DNA of 64,000 nucleotides from Clitopilus passeckerianus (taxonomy: Eukaryota; Basidiomycota; Agaricomycetes; Agaricales; Entolomataceae). The DNA is taken from contig CALYLX010000111.1 of assembly GCA_944990035.1 (NCBI GenBank), positions 1,240,001-1,304,000 of the forward strand, written 5' to 3'. Each line of letters opens with the position of its first letter. Position 1 is the stretch's first letter. Shown here piece by piece: positions 46,722 through 59,229 of the stretch. Under the pieces are notes generated by a model, which was given only the letters and a program-made list of their open reading frames with translations, ran no database searches and was not told the DNA's origin. Position numbers and translations under genes: made by a program.

Positions 46722-48987
46722 TCATCTATCCATCCTAAGGTGGACAGTATCACAGGACGCTAAACCATGATAATGGCTTGACTTGGATCGAAGAATAGCT
46801 GGTGATCCTGGTGCCGAGTATAATTGGGTCATTGCAAATGGCGGACAATGCAAGTAACTGGGGCGAGGTGGCCGATGTTGAATGAGCCTAGCTGACTCTG
46901 GCATATTTGCAGTAGATGGCATGCTGATGTACGAACGCTCCATGAAGATGGCAGAGTGTATGCGCTTCAGAGTTGACCGATTGGTCGTGTTGAGCTGGGC
47001 ATCATTGTCAAGCCCACCATTAGTAGGGGTTGAAGGTGGCGTTGCAGGATTTCGGTTTCGCCGGTTCAAATGGCGCAAGTCGATTTTGTGTTCTTCCGGG
47101 AGGGTGGAGGAGAATGTGACGAGAGGCCAGATCTGCGAACTGCGTTTCCAACTGGGATGTGGCCGGTTCCTCAAATCCTCGGTCGAAATATCATCACGGT
47201 CTTCGCAAGTTTCGCCTCCGAGTTCCCTATATACCGCATCCATTCCAGTTCCAGTTCCAGCACCATCTCCGCTGACCACTGTTGCTTTATCGGTTTTGAT
47301 ATCGCGTTCCAAGTTGCTTTCTGTCTCTAAGTTCAAAGGTTCGGGCGAAATCCCGCAGGCCTGTGGGAGGATCCTGCGAACAAAATTCTCGATCGAAAGA
47401 AAAGCTTGACGAGTTGCTCTCAGAAATGGGTATGATTGGAACACGTGGATCTGGATAACAGGTAAGATAAATGAGCGAAAGAACATACAAGTATAAAGAG
47501 GTCTTACTGCATCCTCGAAAATTTCGCAGTGGACGTTGACCCCTGCCGAGGTAGCCTTATGTGCCAGTAAGGTGATTTCATCGCGAAGCACCTCCGCATC
47601 GCCAACTTGTATGAGCGTTGGCGGAAGCCCAGACAAATCGCCGAAAAGAGGGCTGGCATAAGGGTGTGTCAAGTACTCTTCTATGTCTTCACCTAGATAA
47701 AGGAGGACTGGATGTAGATGGCTATCTTGAGCTGGGAACGGCACTACATCATATGCCGAGTTGGTCTCCCAGGACTCGCAGCTCAACGTAAGGTCTTCAT
47801 GACTATCAGTATATTTTCCATGTTAAACACGGGCGATAACTCACCTACCCATGGAGAAAGCAAGATAGCTCCTCCCGGCATGGGGTAACCATTATCGCGC
47901 AGATACATCATGAGTGCCAAACAAAGGCCTCCTCCAGCGCTGTCGCCCGAAAGGACGATATTCTGTGGGGGAACACGCAGGTCTTCTACCAACCTGAAGT
48001 AACCATTGACCACATCATGTAATGGTCCAGGAAATCTAGTTTCTGGCGCCAGCCGGTAATCAATGGCTAGGAGATCGCTTAGCATTCTAACCAGAAACCA
48101 AGAGCAACTGACCCACCGAAAACAGGTGCATCAGTGGACTTCGCAAGGGGTATCGATATCAGTCGCTGCGCGGCGGCGCTTGATAGATAGTATGCACCTG
48201 ATCCACATATTTCAGATGAAAGCATTGGAGTTGTGGAAAGGCTGCTCACCCCCATGCACATACATGATTACATTCTCCTTTGTACGTACACCAGACTCGA
48301 GCAGCTGTTCAGGGTGCGCACACTTCTGATCTTTGCACTTCCTCCACTCGGATTGCAACCTCTGCCATGTTTTCTTGGCTACTATCCACTCTCCAGTCAG
48401 CTGGCGTCTCCCAGTTTCTTGCTCGTCGAATTTGCTCAGGATACCGCGCAATTGTCGTTGCTGTACGGGGAAATTGAATGGGGTCACCAAGGCGTCTGAG
48501 GGTAACGGGACGAGCCCTCCAATCCCCATCAGCATCCTGATAGTTGCCTGATACAAACAAATGAGTACTAGCTGAAGAGTTCACTGAAGTAATCTCACAA
48601 TGTCAACCAAATAGCTATGACGTCCAGTGTTCCGCATCATGCTTGAAATGATCGTCATTTCAATACCCCAGGATTTCTTGCGAGGACCCCACATGTGGTG
48701 AGAAAGAACGTCGCCAGTTATTTCGGTCGCTAACAATGATATAGGTCATATGAGTGACGCAGAAACACGCAAAGCAAACCTTTGGAGAGCACAAATGTCC
48801 CATACTTCCAGACATCCCAGATCTTCATGGGCCTTCTAGTTTGAGCCTTTAGCTTTGGGTTAATCCGGGCTGCAGAAGGGACAACGCCTGGCGTAGTGAA
48901 ATGAGTCAGTTGCACAGCTGGTCTCTCCGTCCCTAATTGTCTGAATTTTGGATCGTGTGGCCCAGCTTCGTGGTACACCAGGGTCAT
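46722..48987 (-). CDS. Hormone-sensitive-lipase-type alpha/beta hydrolase with C-terminal extension
   Basis: Start ATG at 48987 (MTLVYHEAGPHDPKFRQL). The alpha/beta hydrolase core has oxyanion motif YVHGGAYYLSS, then VDYRLAPETRFPGPLHDVV and nucleophile elbow VLSGDSAGGGLCLALM. Acid and base regions follow: LIQVGDAEVLRDEITLLA and EIFEDAVHVFQSYPF. This matches family IV (HSL) esterases, but is larger than bacterial members. There is about 200 residues of N-terminal cap before the HGG and about 170 residues of Ser/Thr/Pro-rich tail after the catalytic histidine (IFMERSYISMP, LYSAPGSPAILRS). About eight exons. Substrate unknown; steryl or acyl ester hydrolysis is plausible. Convergent with ISC1 (115 bp between stop codons). 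Confidence 0.82.
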
Positions 48988-49288
48988 TGTGTAGTGGCGA
49001 TCAGTGGAAGAGCAAACGGAAGAAACAACGAATTATACGAGGGGTCAACGAGAGACATTTGGTTATTCTTAGCCCCATGTGTGCAGGCGTTCTGGCCTGG
49101 TCCATTTCAGAGCGGACGTGAAAGGGTGACACTCGTGGTCACAACGTCACAAATGTGGGTTGATCCACAATGCGGGGGGTTCAGATTTAGAGTGTTCCGA
49201 GGGTTCATGTAAGCACAGAGTATAACATTGACCCGCCTCAAAGGGCCGAGTACTGCAGATAAAACAAGCTAGCTAGAAAAATCGGTTT
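48988..49288. other. Intergenic region, 301 bp
   Basis: Between the hydrolase start and the MetAP2 stop on the same strand. It should contain the hydrolase promoter. An in-frame-looking ORF on the plus strand (from 48937) overlaps the hydrolase start and has no recognisable content. Confidence 0.35.
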
Positions 49289-51034
<1,746 letters not shown>

Positions 51035-51195
51035 CTTTCTTCGTGAACAATCAAATTTGGAGATAGTATGGACTTGAATGCATTGGAGATGGCTATGACG
51101 TCCGATTCAAACCAAACCAAACATGCGGTTCCGCTCTAGTTCGGGCTCACATTGTCCAGTGAAGTTTGAACCTTGAACCTGATTTAGAGTTTGAA

Positions 51196-52180
51196 ATGTC
51201 GGGACCTCCAGGCTATCTGAAAGAAGCCCTTCCCTATTGCTCTAATGAAGGAGAAGCTCCAGAAAATCGACCTTTCGTGACCCTGACCTTTGCCCAGTCT
51301 CTGGACGCCAAAATCGCTGGCCAAAATGGCAAACAGCTGATTCTGAGCGGGAAAGAGAGCATGATCATGACACATTGGCTAGTGGATGATTTCCTAGGGC
51401 TCTCTCTTTTAACCCTGACCAATACTCCTAAGGATGAGAACCATGCATGACGCGATCTTAGTTGGGATCGGGACTGCGCTGAATGATGACCCTCAATTGA
51501 ATGGTGAACTCATTTAGCCGACTTATCGGTCCCAGACTCATGAATCTACCGCAAACAGCTCGCCATCTACCTCCTACAGCTGGAGAAAGGCTGCTCCCAA
51601 GGCCAGTAATTGTTGACAGACATCTCCAGTTATCCACTACGTGCAAGCTGCTGCGCAATTATCAGAACAAACAAGGAAGACGTCCTTGGATTATTTGTGG
51701 AGGGGAAGGAGGTGCCGCTTGGGACGGCAGAAGGCACGCCCTTGCGAAAGCGGGTGCTCGTATTATTCAGGTCCCTGTTGAGATAGAAGGTCAGCTTCTT
51801 GCTGAACTGCATTCAAAGCACGATATACGACCTGTCTGGTAGGGAATCGCCTTCCGATTGCCGCTGTTCTCGACGCTCTTCGTCAAAATGGGATCAATAC
51901 TCTCATGGTTGAAGGCGGCGCAAGAATCATTGGATCATTACTACAAGAGAGCTCTGTGGTCGATACCATCATTGTGACTGTGGCTCCAACCTTTGTGGGG
52001 GCAGACGGTGTTGGATATGACTACAATCCGTTGCAAGATGTACGTTGCGGACTTCATTACTTAAATCAACTCATCCATGCCCAGAAAAACGCGCCATTCA
52101 AGCATCTAAGGACTGACTTGGTTGGCAACGATGCAATCGTATCACTGGTAGCTGTGCCACAACACACTCAGAAGGTTTAG
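51196..52180 (+). CDS. RIB7: RIB7: 2,5-diamino-6-ribosylamino-4(3H)-pyrimidinone 5'-phosphate reductase
   Basis: Second step of fungal riboflavin synthesis. Start taken at 51196 (MSGPPGYLKEALPYC). RibD C-terminal (dihydrofolate-reductase-like) domain: RPFVTLTFAQSLDAKIAG, LILSGKESMIMTHW, then MRTMHDAILVGIGTALNDDP, LPPTAGERLLPRPVIVD, GRRPWIICGG, and the NADPH-site LMVEGGARIIGSLLQESSVV. Four introns. The first one is unusual: the only splice that gives THW-MRTMHD uses a GC donor at about 51380 (GCTAGT), with acceptor at about 51441. The conserved protein sequence supports it, but a base error in the donor is an alternative. Confidence 0.9.
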
Positions 52181-52301
52181 TAAAGGTCAAATATACATCG
52201 GGTTGCATTGGATAGAGGTGAAAGCATATAAGAGCATAGCTAATGTACATTGATATTTGGTACACATGAACAAAATGCAATCAGTATAACAGTCAAAGAA
52301 T

Positions 52302-55300
52302 TTACAGGTCCTCGTCAGAAGTATTATCATCGTATAAGACGACATAGTCTACTTGTGTTTCCTGCTGCGTTGAGGGAACCTGACGACGGCTGTCAGTCCA
52401 CAGATCAGCGTCTTCGTCATCACTCGACGACCCTACAGACACAAAGGATGTATCAGAAAGGGCACATCATCATCTTCTGTTGCTACAGATGGGCTGGTGG
52501 AGGCGCTTTTGGGGCTGTCTGGGGGTGCGACTGGTGCTTCCAGGTTCGGCATAACAACCACCGAAGAAGATGATAAATTATCCTCAAGGCTTCGTGACAA
52601 CGGTTCAAGGACCTCGATACTAGAGTCCGAATACGTCAGTATCGTCCATGTTAGAAGTCAGAAGGTACTCACTCTATCCAAACAGGCTGTCCGAAAGCAG
52701 TACCGTTTTCATCGCGGAGGCGCCAATAGCTCATGTAACGTCCAGGGACTTCAGGTGCCTTGATAGTAAGTGGGGTCATTATTTTCGCCCTTCGGGGAAA
52801 GATTGAATCTAGTCACCTTGAGTTCGCCAGTCCAAACATTTCGAACTTCCCCACATTTCGCTTGTCCTATCAAGAATGTCGCCGTTTGCTCGCTGAGGAA
52901 AGAGTCGCCCCCAACGAAGGTGATACGGGTATCAATCGGCCAATCGCAATTGCCATCGTTGACCATCTTCCAACACTTGACGAACGTTGAGCCAGGGGGG
53001 AAAACTTGCCCATCCGGAACTGTAACATTTCCAAGGCAAGAAGCTGATAAGTTGATAGCGTCGTCATTGCCGGAAGGCTCCAATTGTGCTGAAGGAAGTG
53101 TGGCTTCGATAGCAGGAGGCGTGGGAGGACTGAAGAGGGTAGACAAAACACTGCCGTTTAATGCGGGGCCAAAAAGATTCGAGGGTAGGGTTGGTAGCGA
53201 TTCTAGAGGAGGTAACGCTGGAGCCTCGGCTGACAACACGGTTGCATTGGGCCATTCATCCTTTACACCAGAAATCTTCGTCTCCGGCGTTGCAGGTGCG
53301 CCGTCAGGGGAAGAATCTGTTTTGCTGTGTTCTTCCTCAGTTTCGCTTGGGATGTCGGTCCGCAACAGAATGTTTAGCCCTCGACTTAAGTCCCAAGGGG
53401 CAGTAGCCGCTACAGGTGAGGTAGATTCCTTAGCAACAGAGACTGCATCCGCACTTCCTACATCTGGAGAAGCGTAGGCCGCGGATTGAAAGATTTGTGA
53501 AGCCTCCGGTTTTACGGACTGTGAAGATGACTGTGGGAGTGATGTTGCCTCAGTTTCGCCCCTTTGGCTGTTAAAGGGCTGTACTTCCGCATGTGTGAGC
53601 TCAGACTCAATGTCACCCTTAACGTCGGCTGGAGGTAGTGATGTGGTATGAGAGGTTGGCGTGACAGATGGTTCCTTCACTGGGGTTTGAGGTCGGGCCG
53701 ATTTAGGAGGTACATTTGAGCCCGCCAGGTGAGCGGAATCAAGAGAACCATGTACGGGCAGCTTAACTCTCGGGAGCGGCATCTGGGTGGGCATCACAAC
53801 GGATCCACGTCGCGGGAGATGGTCGGATGGAGCAATGGCTGATCCTTGACGAGGCCCACCATGGACCACCATAGGGATGACGACGTCAGGGGTCCTAATC
53901 TTGAGGAAGGGGTGGCTGGTAGGATGCTGAGGGATTGGTAACGCCTCACAATCTTCGCAAAGATCGAAATCCAGGCAATGCGTGTGCATGCACTGAGGGT
54001 ATCTTAGTTATTGGACTTCTCCTATTCGAGCGAGTTAGATTCTTACCTTGTAGCGAACTCCGTAGATAGTTTTACGACAAACTATGGAGGATCAAATTAT
54101 GGTTAACTATTTCAAATTGGAAGATACAAGAATGAGAGACAGACCATCGCAGAAAGCGGGATGTCGTGCGCGGGGTCGATCACGCTGTTGCTATTGAGCG
54201 CAGATCAAAACTAGCCCGAGGTCAAGGCGGATATTTGGAGTACTTACAATGTATGCAGAGGGGTGATCAATTCGGATGAAGTGGTGCTTAGGATGTTGTT
54301 CGTTAACAATACTGATGATCAAAAATATTAGTTGAACCTCAATGCAACACAAATCGGAAAATGTACCTGAAGCAAGCTTTGCAGGTGTCGAAATCAGGGC
54401 AAGTTGTACATTTCTAACTGACGGTTCAGCCACATGTATTCTCAGCAAAAGATGTATACTCACATAGCGCTGACCGACGATGACAGAGTCACACAGGTCG
54501 CAAGTCGCGTTATGAATTGTGGCATCCTCTGCTTGACTGGATGTTGTATTACTAGGCTTGTGAATAACGACTCGAGTTGGCTTGTCAAGGCTGATCCATT
54601 CGTGGGCGGCATCATGGTTGTCGAGACCGCCATCAATAACACAGCGGAACACATATCATAATCTGCATTTTCGATCAGTTATCAAAATGTATTTACTATC
54701 ACCAAGACTTGCCTGGGCAGTCCAAACACTTATGCCGAGTTCCCTCCACAATATTCTGACAGCCGTCACAGATAATACCTTCGTGGATAACTGGAGGTGG
54801 TGGAGGGGCAGGATACTCGGTGTTGGGGTAGTTGGGCGTGTAAAGTCGTCCACCTGCATGCTAGCGCCAGAAGAGGCTAAAGGTGTGCTATTGAAAGGGG
54901 AGAATGCGTCGGTAGTCGAAGGGTGATAGGACTCAGCCAGGTTAGGGAATGAACCGAGTGGAATGGAGGGGATTTCGCAGGCGTTCAAAGTGCTAGATTC
55001 AGCCACAGCAAGGTTCAGTGAATGAACTCCAGAGGTCACAATGCAGAAATAGTCTCCTCTGAGATTACATGTCGAACACTACATGATCGTCAATTATCTG
55101 CATATCCACTATGTCCGGGAAAGCTACTCACCACGCATGCATCACAATTTCGGCAGGTATAGCGCAGACCACCAATGGGGCTGTTGCAGATTATGCAGGG
55201 GTCTGCAGAGCGACCAAGAGTGGCAAGGGTAAGCTTGTCCAGATTTTTCCTTAAGTCTTGTATACTGGAATTCATTTGGTCTATGCTTTCAGCTAATGAG

Positions 55301-55777
55301 TGTGTGCTAGCCACTGAGGTCACCGAATCGGCCTTGGTAGAGTAAGTTGCGCTGCCGGAGTTGACTCTAGCAGTATTCCGGGTTGCGACAGGGCTGCGAG
55401 TGACGGAGTTCTGAGGGTCGCTCATAAGAGGCTGCTTGTCCATCACATTGAACTTCAACAAAGCGTTAACGAAGTAGCGCTGATGAGGCTTTGTTGATGC
55501 CGCATATCCTTCTAGGTCGTGGACTTCTCGAGCGATCAGGATATGGCCAGGCTGAGATGCATTAGGTGAGAAGAGGAGCTGAGATAAATAGAAGTTTCGG
55601 AAATTAAGAAGGGGGAAAACGCGACAGAGCTAGAAATTGGTTAGACACTTGTGCCGTCGCCACTGGAGTGGGTCTCAGACTTACCTGAGTCTGCAAGTCA
55701 TAATAGGTTGGTAAAGAGTTGTACTCGAACGAGAATTTACGAGTTTCGTTCCGATAGGTTGCCTTTACAACAATCAT
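52302..55777 (-). CDS. NBR1-type selective autophagy receptor (PB1, ZZ zinc fingers, FW domain)
   Basis: Start taken at 55777, where the PB1 domain begins (MIVVKATYRNETRKFSFEYN). ZZ-like fingers follow: CIICNSPIGGLRYTCRNCDAC (second half degenerate); [50 protein letters not shown]; and FCDVCRKTIYGVRYKC-HTHCLDFDLCEDC. After a long disordered Ser/Thr/Pro linker comes the FW (four-tryptophan) domain: FVKCWKMVNDGNCDWPIDTR, NVWTGELK-APEVPGRYMSYW. Acidic C-terminus with VDYVVLYDDNTSDEDL. PB1-ZZ-FW is the NBR1 arrangement, which links cargo to Atg8 on autophagosomes. The C-terminal acidic tail is in frame only if one base is added at the AAA 52457-52459; otherwise translation stops at 52433. About a dozen exons. 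Confidence 0.85.
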
Positions 55778-56101
55778 GGTCTTTGACTTTGGGAGAGGAT
55801 GAAGAGCTGCGAGTGGGGTAGATGGGTGTACGCAACCAGGGCCAATGCGCAGCTTACTAGTCAAGATAAAGGCCCCGCGGATCACCTGATCGACAACTCC
55901 TTTCAGTGCAAAGCGCAGTGTTGATGGCGCATATGCCTTTTTAGGTTAGGTTGCGCCTTCACTTCACATCTTCGCGCAAAATAACAGAAGTTCGTTTGAG
56001 AAGCAATATTTCATTGATTACAATAAAAAAAATTAGGTAAGAATCTACCTCCAATGCGTACACAACTTAGCATATTCTGGTGACAAGCGCATCTCCGAAA
56101 A
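55778..56101. other. Intergenic region, 324 bp
   Basis: Between the NBR1 start and the methyltransferase stop, both on the minus strand. An A/T-rich stretch with an A run around 56022-56032 probably belongs to the methyltransferase 3' UTR. No coding frame or repeat recognised. Confidence 0.4.
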
Positions 56102-58028
56102 TCAAGGTTTCACAACTTCAGTGATAGAAGCCCAGCCTCTGCAAAAGGGAATCAGCGATCTAACATAGGATATCAAGTGTGAATGGAAGCCGACCTTGTA
56201 GCATGAACCTTCTGGATCTTCAAGCCACTGAGTTCTACCATCTCGGTAAGCTGAGGAAGAGTGCGCTCGAAGGCTAGATAAAAGACGGCTTTAGTTGTTA
56301 TTTGTCAATTTTGAGGAGATATACTGACAGTTACACAAAGCGGTCAAAGCCACATTGATCTGGTGTTGGATGCGGCTAGAGTCTCCAAAGTCGACAGGAA
56401 TGAACGGAGGGGGTGATACAGGAGCGTAGACCGCCTTGTCTGCTTTGGTTAGGGACTCGGACAGGGTCTGCCCCTTCGTCGACACGACAGCAGATTGAAT
56501 GACGGTGTCTATGACAAGCAAGCAACTCTGTAAGAGGTGAGTAAGTATCGTCGCATATGCTCATGCCATAACTTAGAACGCACATCTTCATTCATAACAT
56601 CGCGAATATGGCCAAGCATCTTTGCACCTAGGACAAATAGTTAGTAAAGGGATAGGTAAGCCATACATCGAGCATCTCTCACCCTCAGCGGTGCTCCAGT
56701 CGTGCAACACTACATAAAAATTGGATGAGCTGGGACAAAGCTGGAATGGACGGCGACTAACCTCGTTGCATGACGAACACATATTTCCCTTTACGCTGCT
56801 GGGGTTTGAAGAAGTCCTGCGTCTCAAACTTCACCTTGTTGGAGAGACCCTTTGAGGCGATGTAAGACTCGGCGGCCGCACGAGTTTCTGGCAGGTCCTG
56901 AACGATGAACTCTTTGATCTCAGGATACCTAGAGCGAGGATGAATTCCATGTAAGGCCTCAATTAGCCCCAAGACTTACTTAGCAGCGAGTGAGCAACAC
57001 AAGGTTCCTTGGCCACCGCCGACGTCGACGATGGCATCCTTGCCTTTGGCAATCTCTGCCCAGGGAAGTCCGCGATTACACCAGGGTCTGATGTTGGACC
57101 GACGGCAGTCATTCTGTGGCGCTCCAGTAAAATCTACATCATGTCACAAGTGAAAGATATTACTTACGACATGCCGAACTTGACTGCTTCTTCTGCATCC
57201 TTCGTGAGCCAGCCATCGGCTCCGAAGAAAGAGACGTCGGTCTTATACGCGAGCTGGAATGCAGTGTGGAGGGTCGTTATTCTTACGGAATTCGGGATCA
57301 GGGTGGTTGATCATCTCCGAGAACGACGCAGAGACCTTGTTGAAAAGGTCATTCCTGAAAATCATTTGAGAAAGAGCTAGAAGAAGCCTTCGGGAAACTT
57401 ACATGTAGGTTGCTAGGTACCAGCCAGGCTGATCCCTCTTCATGGTGTTACTCATTCGGTTGTTAGCGAAATGTCCAGGCTTCGCCTCTCGGAAGTACCC
57501 TTGGGTAATGAGAAGACGAAGCACACGTTCTATGTGGGGTGTGCCAGTCAGTGCGGGGAATAAATTAAGCGTTAAGAGGAATGCCTACCCAGCTTCAATC
57601 CATCTACTTTGGTCTCCTTCGAAATCTCGTCGATGGTCAGACCCTCTTCAGAATCACCCAGGATCGTCGCAAGGTTAATCTCAGCGGCGAGACGAATGCT
57701 GGCAGCTTCAAGGGTCATCCAAGTATTGGCCGCCAGGGCGTCGTGAGGGGATTGGACAAGAGTCCTGAGGAGCCCCTAAACATGAAAACGTAAATTTAAA
57801 AAAGAGGAGTCGATAACATAGAAAAGGGTGGCGCACCAGACTAGCCAACGCAACCCTGCGAGCCTCAAACATGGCGGGGCTTGGGAGGTATGTCATATCA
57901 TCCATTGGATGGATTTTAGACGTGTTTAGAGACGGCTCAGACATATTCTGAGCGGCGATCTCAGCCTTGTAGATGTTCAAGGCGTCGTTGAGAGAGTTCT
58001 GCAAGCTAGTGATTTCAGAGAGAGACAT
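56102..58028 (-). CDS. SAM-dependent O-methyltransferase (plant COMT-like family)
   Basis: Start ATG at 58028 (MSLSEITSLQNSLNDALNIY), 40 bp after a TATA box; an upstream in-frame TTG at 58055 is not a plausible start. A dimerisation domain (ASIRLAAEINLATILGDSEEG, ISKETKVDGLKLVRVLRLLI) precedes the methyltransferase domain: DAIVDVGGGQGTLCCSLAAK (SAM motif I), FIVQDLPETRAAAESYI, FETQDFFKPQQRKGKYVFVMQRVLHDWS (catalytic-His region) and CLLVIDTVIQSA. C-terminus VHATRGWASITEVVKP. About nine exons. Such enzymes methylate phenolic hydroxyls of secondary or aromatic metabolites; no other biosynthetic gene sits next to it, so substrate is unknown. Confidence 0.88.
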
Positions 58029-58067
58029 GGCAATCTGGCTGGTGGTTGTGCCCAACGTGCTGCCCAG

Positions 58068-58075
58068 TATTTATA
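58068..58075 (-). promoter_or_regulatory. TATA box of the O-methyltransferase gene
   Basis: Reads TATAAATA on the minus strand, ending 40 bp before the ATG at 58028, the expected distance for a short 5' UTR. It also shows that the upstream TTG is not the start. Confidence 0.6.
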
Positions 58076-59229
58076 CCGTCCGGCACATGTACCGCTACAC
58101 GTTGGGGTAAGAACATGTTATTTCCAGTTGCAGAAAGTCCCAAGGATATTGAGCCCATTTGACCAGAGCTAGTTAGTCCATCTGAGCGATATTGAGGTAC
58201 CTGCAACGTTGCACGGATGTGATCGTTGTCAGTCAAAACTTATCATGGAGATAATTCCGAATAGAATTCTCAGAAATTCTATTAGTGTTAACCGAGCCAC
58301 CTTCCTGGATCAAATTTGTCGGCAGGATCGATTGTGAAGAGGATTCAATTGCAAGGAAATTTGGGGTTATTTTCTGATTTGTGGGTACAGATGCCTCGAG
58401 GACAAGCCTTTCGTGGTCGAACGGCTTGTTCACGGTCCCATAACAAACGCGAGGTCACCGCCATGACATGATAAAGGCTTGTCTTGTTAATAAATACTCC
58501 CGTGTCGAACCATGCAGATTTGGACCATAGCATCTGTCGATTAGGCATACAGGGGTTGGTGATCACGATGATTGGCACTCTCCCGACTGAGGTAACCTTC
58601 GGCGGAAACTGCCCACGCATCCGATGGTCGCGCACAGGGTCGTATTGGATTACTGGTTTACGTATTTGGGAACGGGTAACGTCGTCAATGTCAGGAGCCC
58701 TGCACGGAGGCAAATTGAGATCCCAGCCGTCTTGTCACTCAGGGTTCGGACGATTCTTGCACGACCAGGATACTTGTCTCGCGACAGTATTTCGAGCACT
58801 GCCAGGAGATTGTTCAAGCCGGAAGAACTAGTCTCGTCCATGATTATTCCCTGTTTCTGCGGGAGCCTTGGTGAAGGAGTGACAATTGATCGACATAGAC
58901 GGCGTTCTCGTGCTGGGCGTTCGTTTTAGGGAAACCTCTCCACAACCCTGCAGCACTAGTTCAGGGATTCAGGACCGATCGAAATTGCTTCTCGAATCTC
59001 TAGTCTGTTTTCCAACTCAGTCGGGGACCCTTGACTGGCGACGGTTGACCACGACTCTCCACCACATTGCGCTCCCTCGGCGGAACGGTGAACTCAAACG
59101 ATTTCCAGCATTCTTCAACCCTTACCACTCACGATAGCTAATTGAACATAAAAGCCCCAGACTTCGTTGGTCAATTTTCACCCAGTTCGCCCTATCCCCT
59201 CATCGCAGCCGTCTCATCCTTCTAGCATC
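58076..59229. other. Unassigned 1.15-kb region with overlapping ORFs on both strands
   Basis: The largest unassigned stretch that has open frames. On the minus strand, ORFs at 58650-58841 and 58345-58713 could be joined by an intron into a protein of 150-180 residues (NNLLAVLEILSRDKYPG, VPIIVITNPCMPNRQMLW, SLYHVMAVTSRLLWDREQ). On the plus strand there are ORFs at 58484-58831 and 58886-59137. None matches a family I know, and their base usage does not clearly favour one strand. The left end must hold the methyltransferase promoter and the right end that of the DUF6534 gene. It may be a decayed gene or plain intergenic DNA. Confidence 0.3.

Noticed and set aside
58055..58055. Upstream start for the O-methyltransferase giving MGTTTSQIAM
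   Set aside because: The codon is TTG, and it lies only 13 bp from the TATA box; the ATG at 58028 is the usable start.
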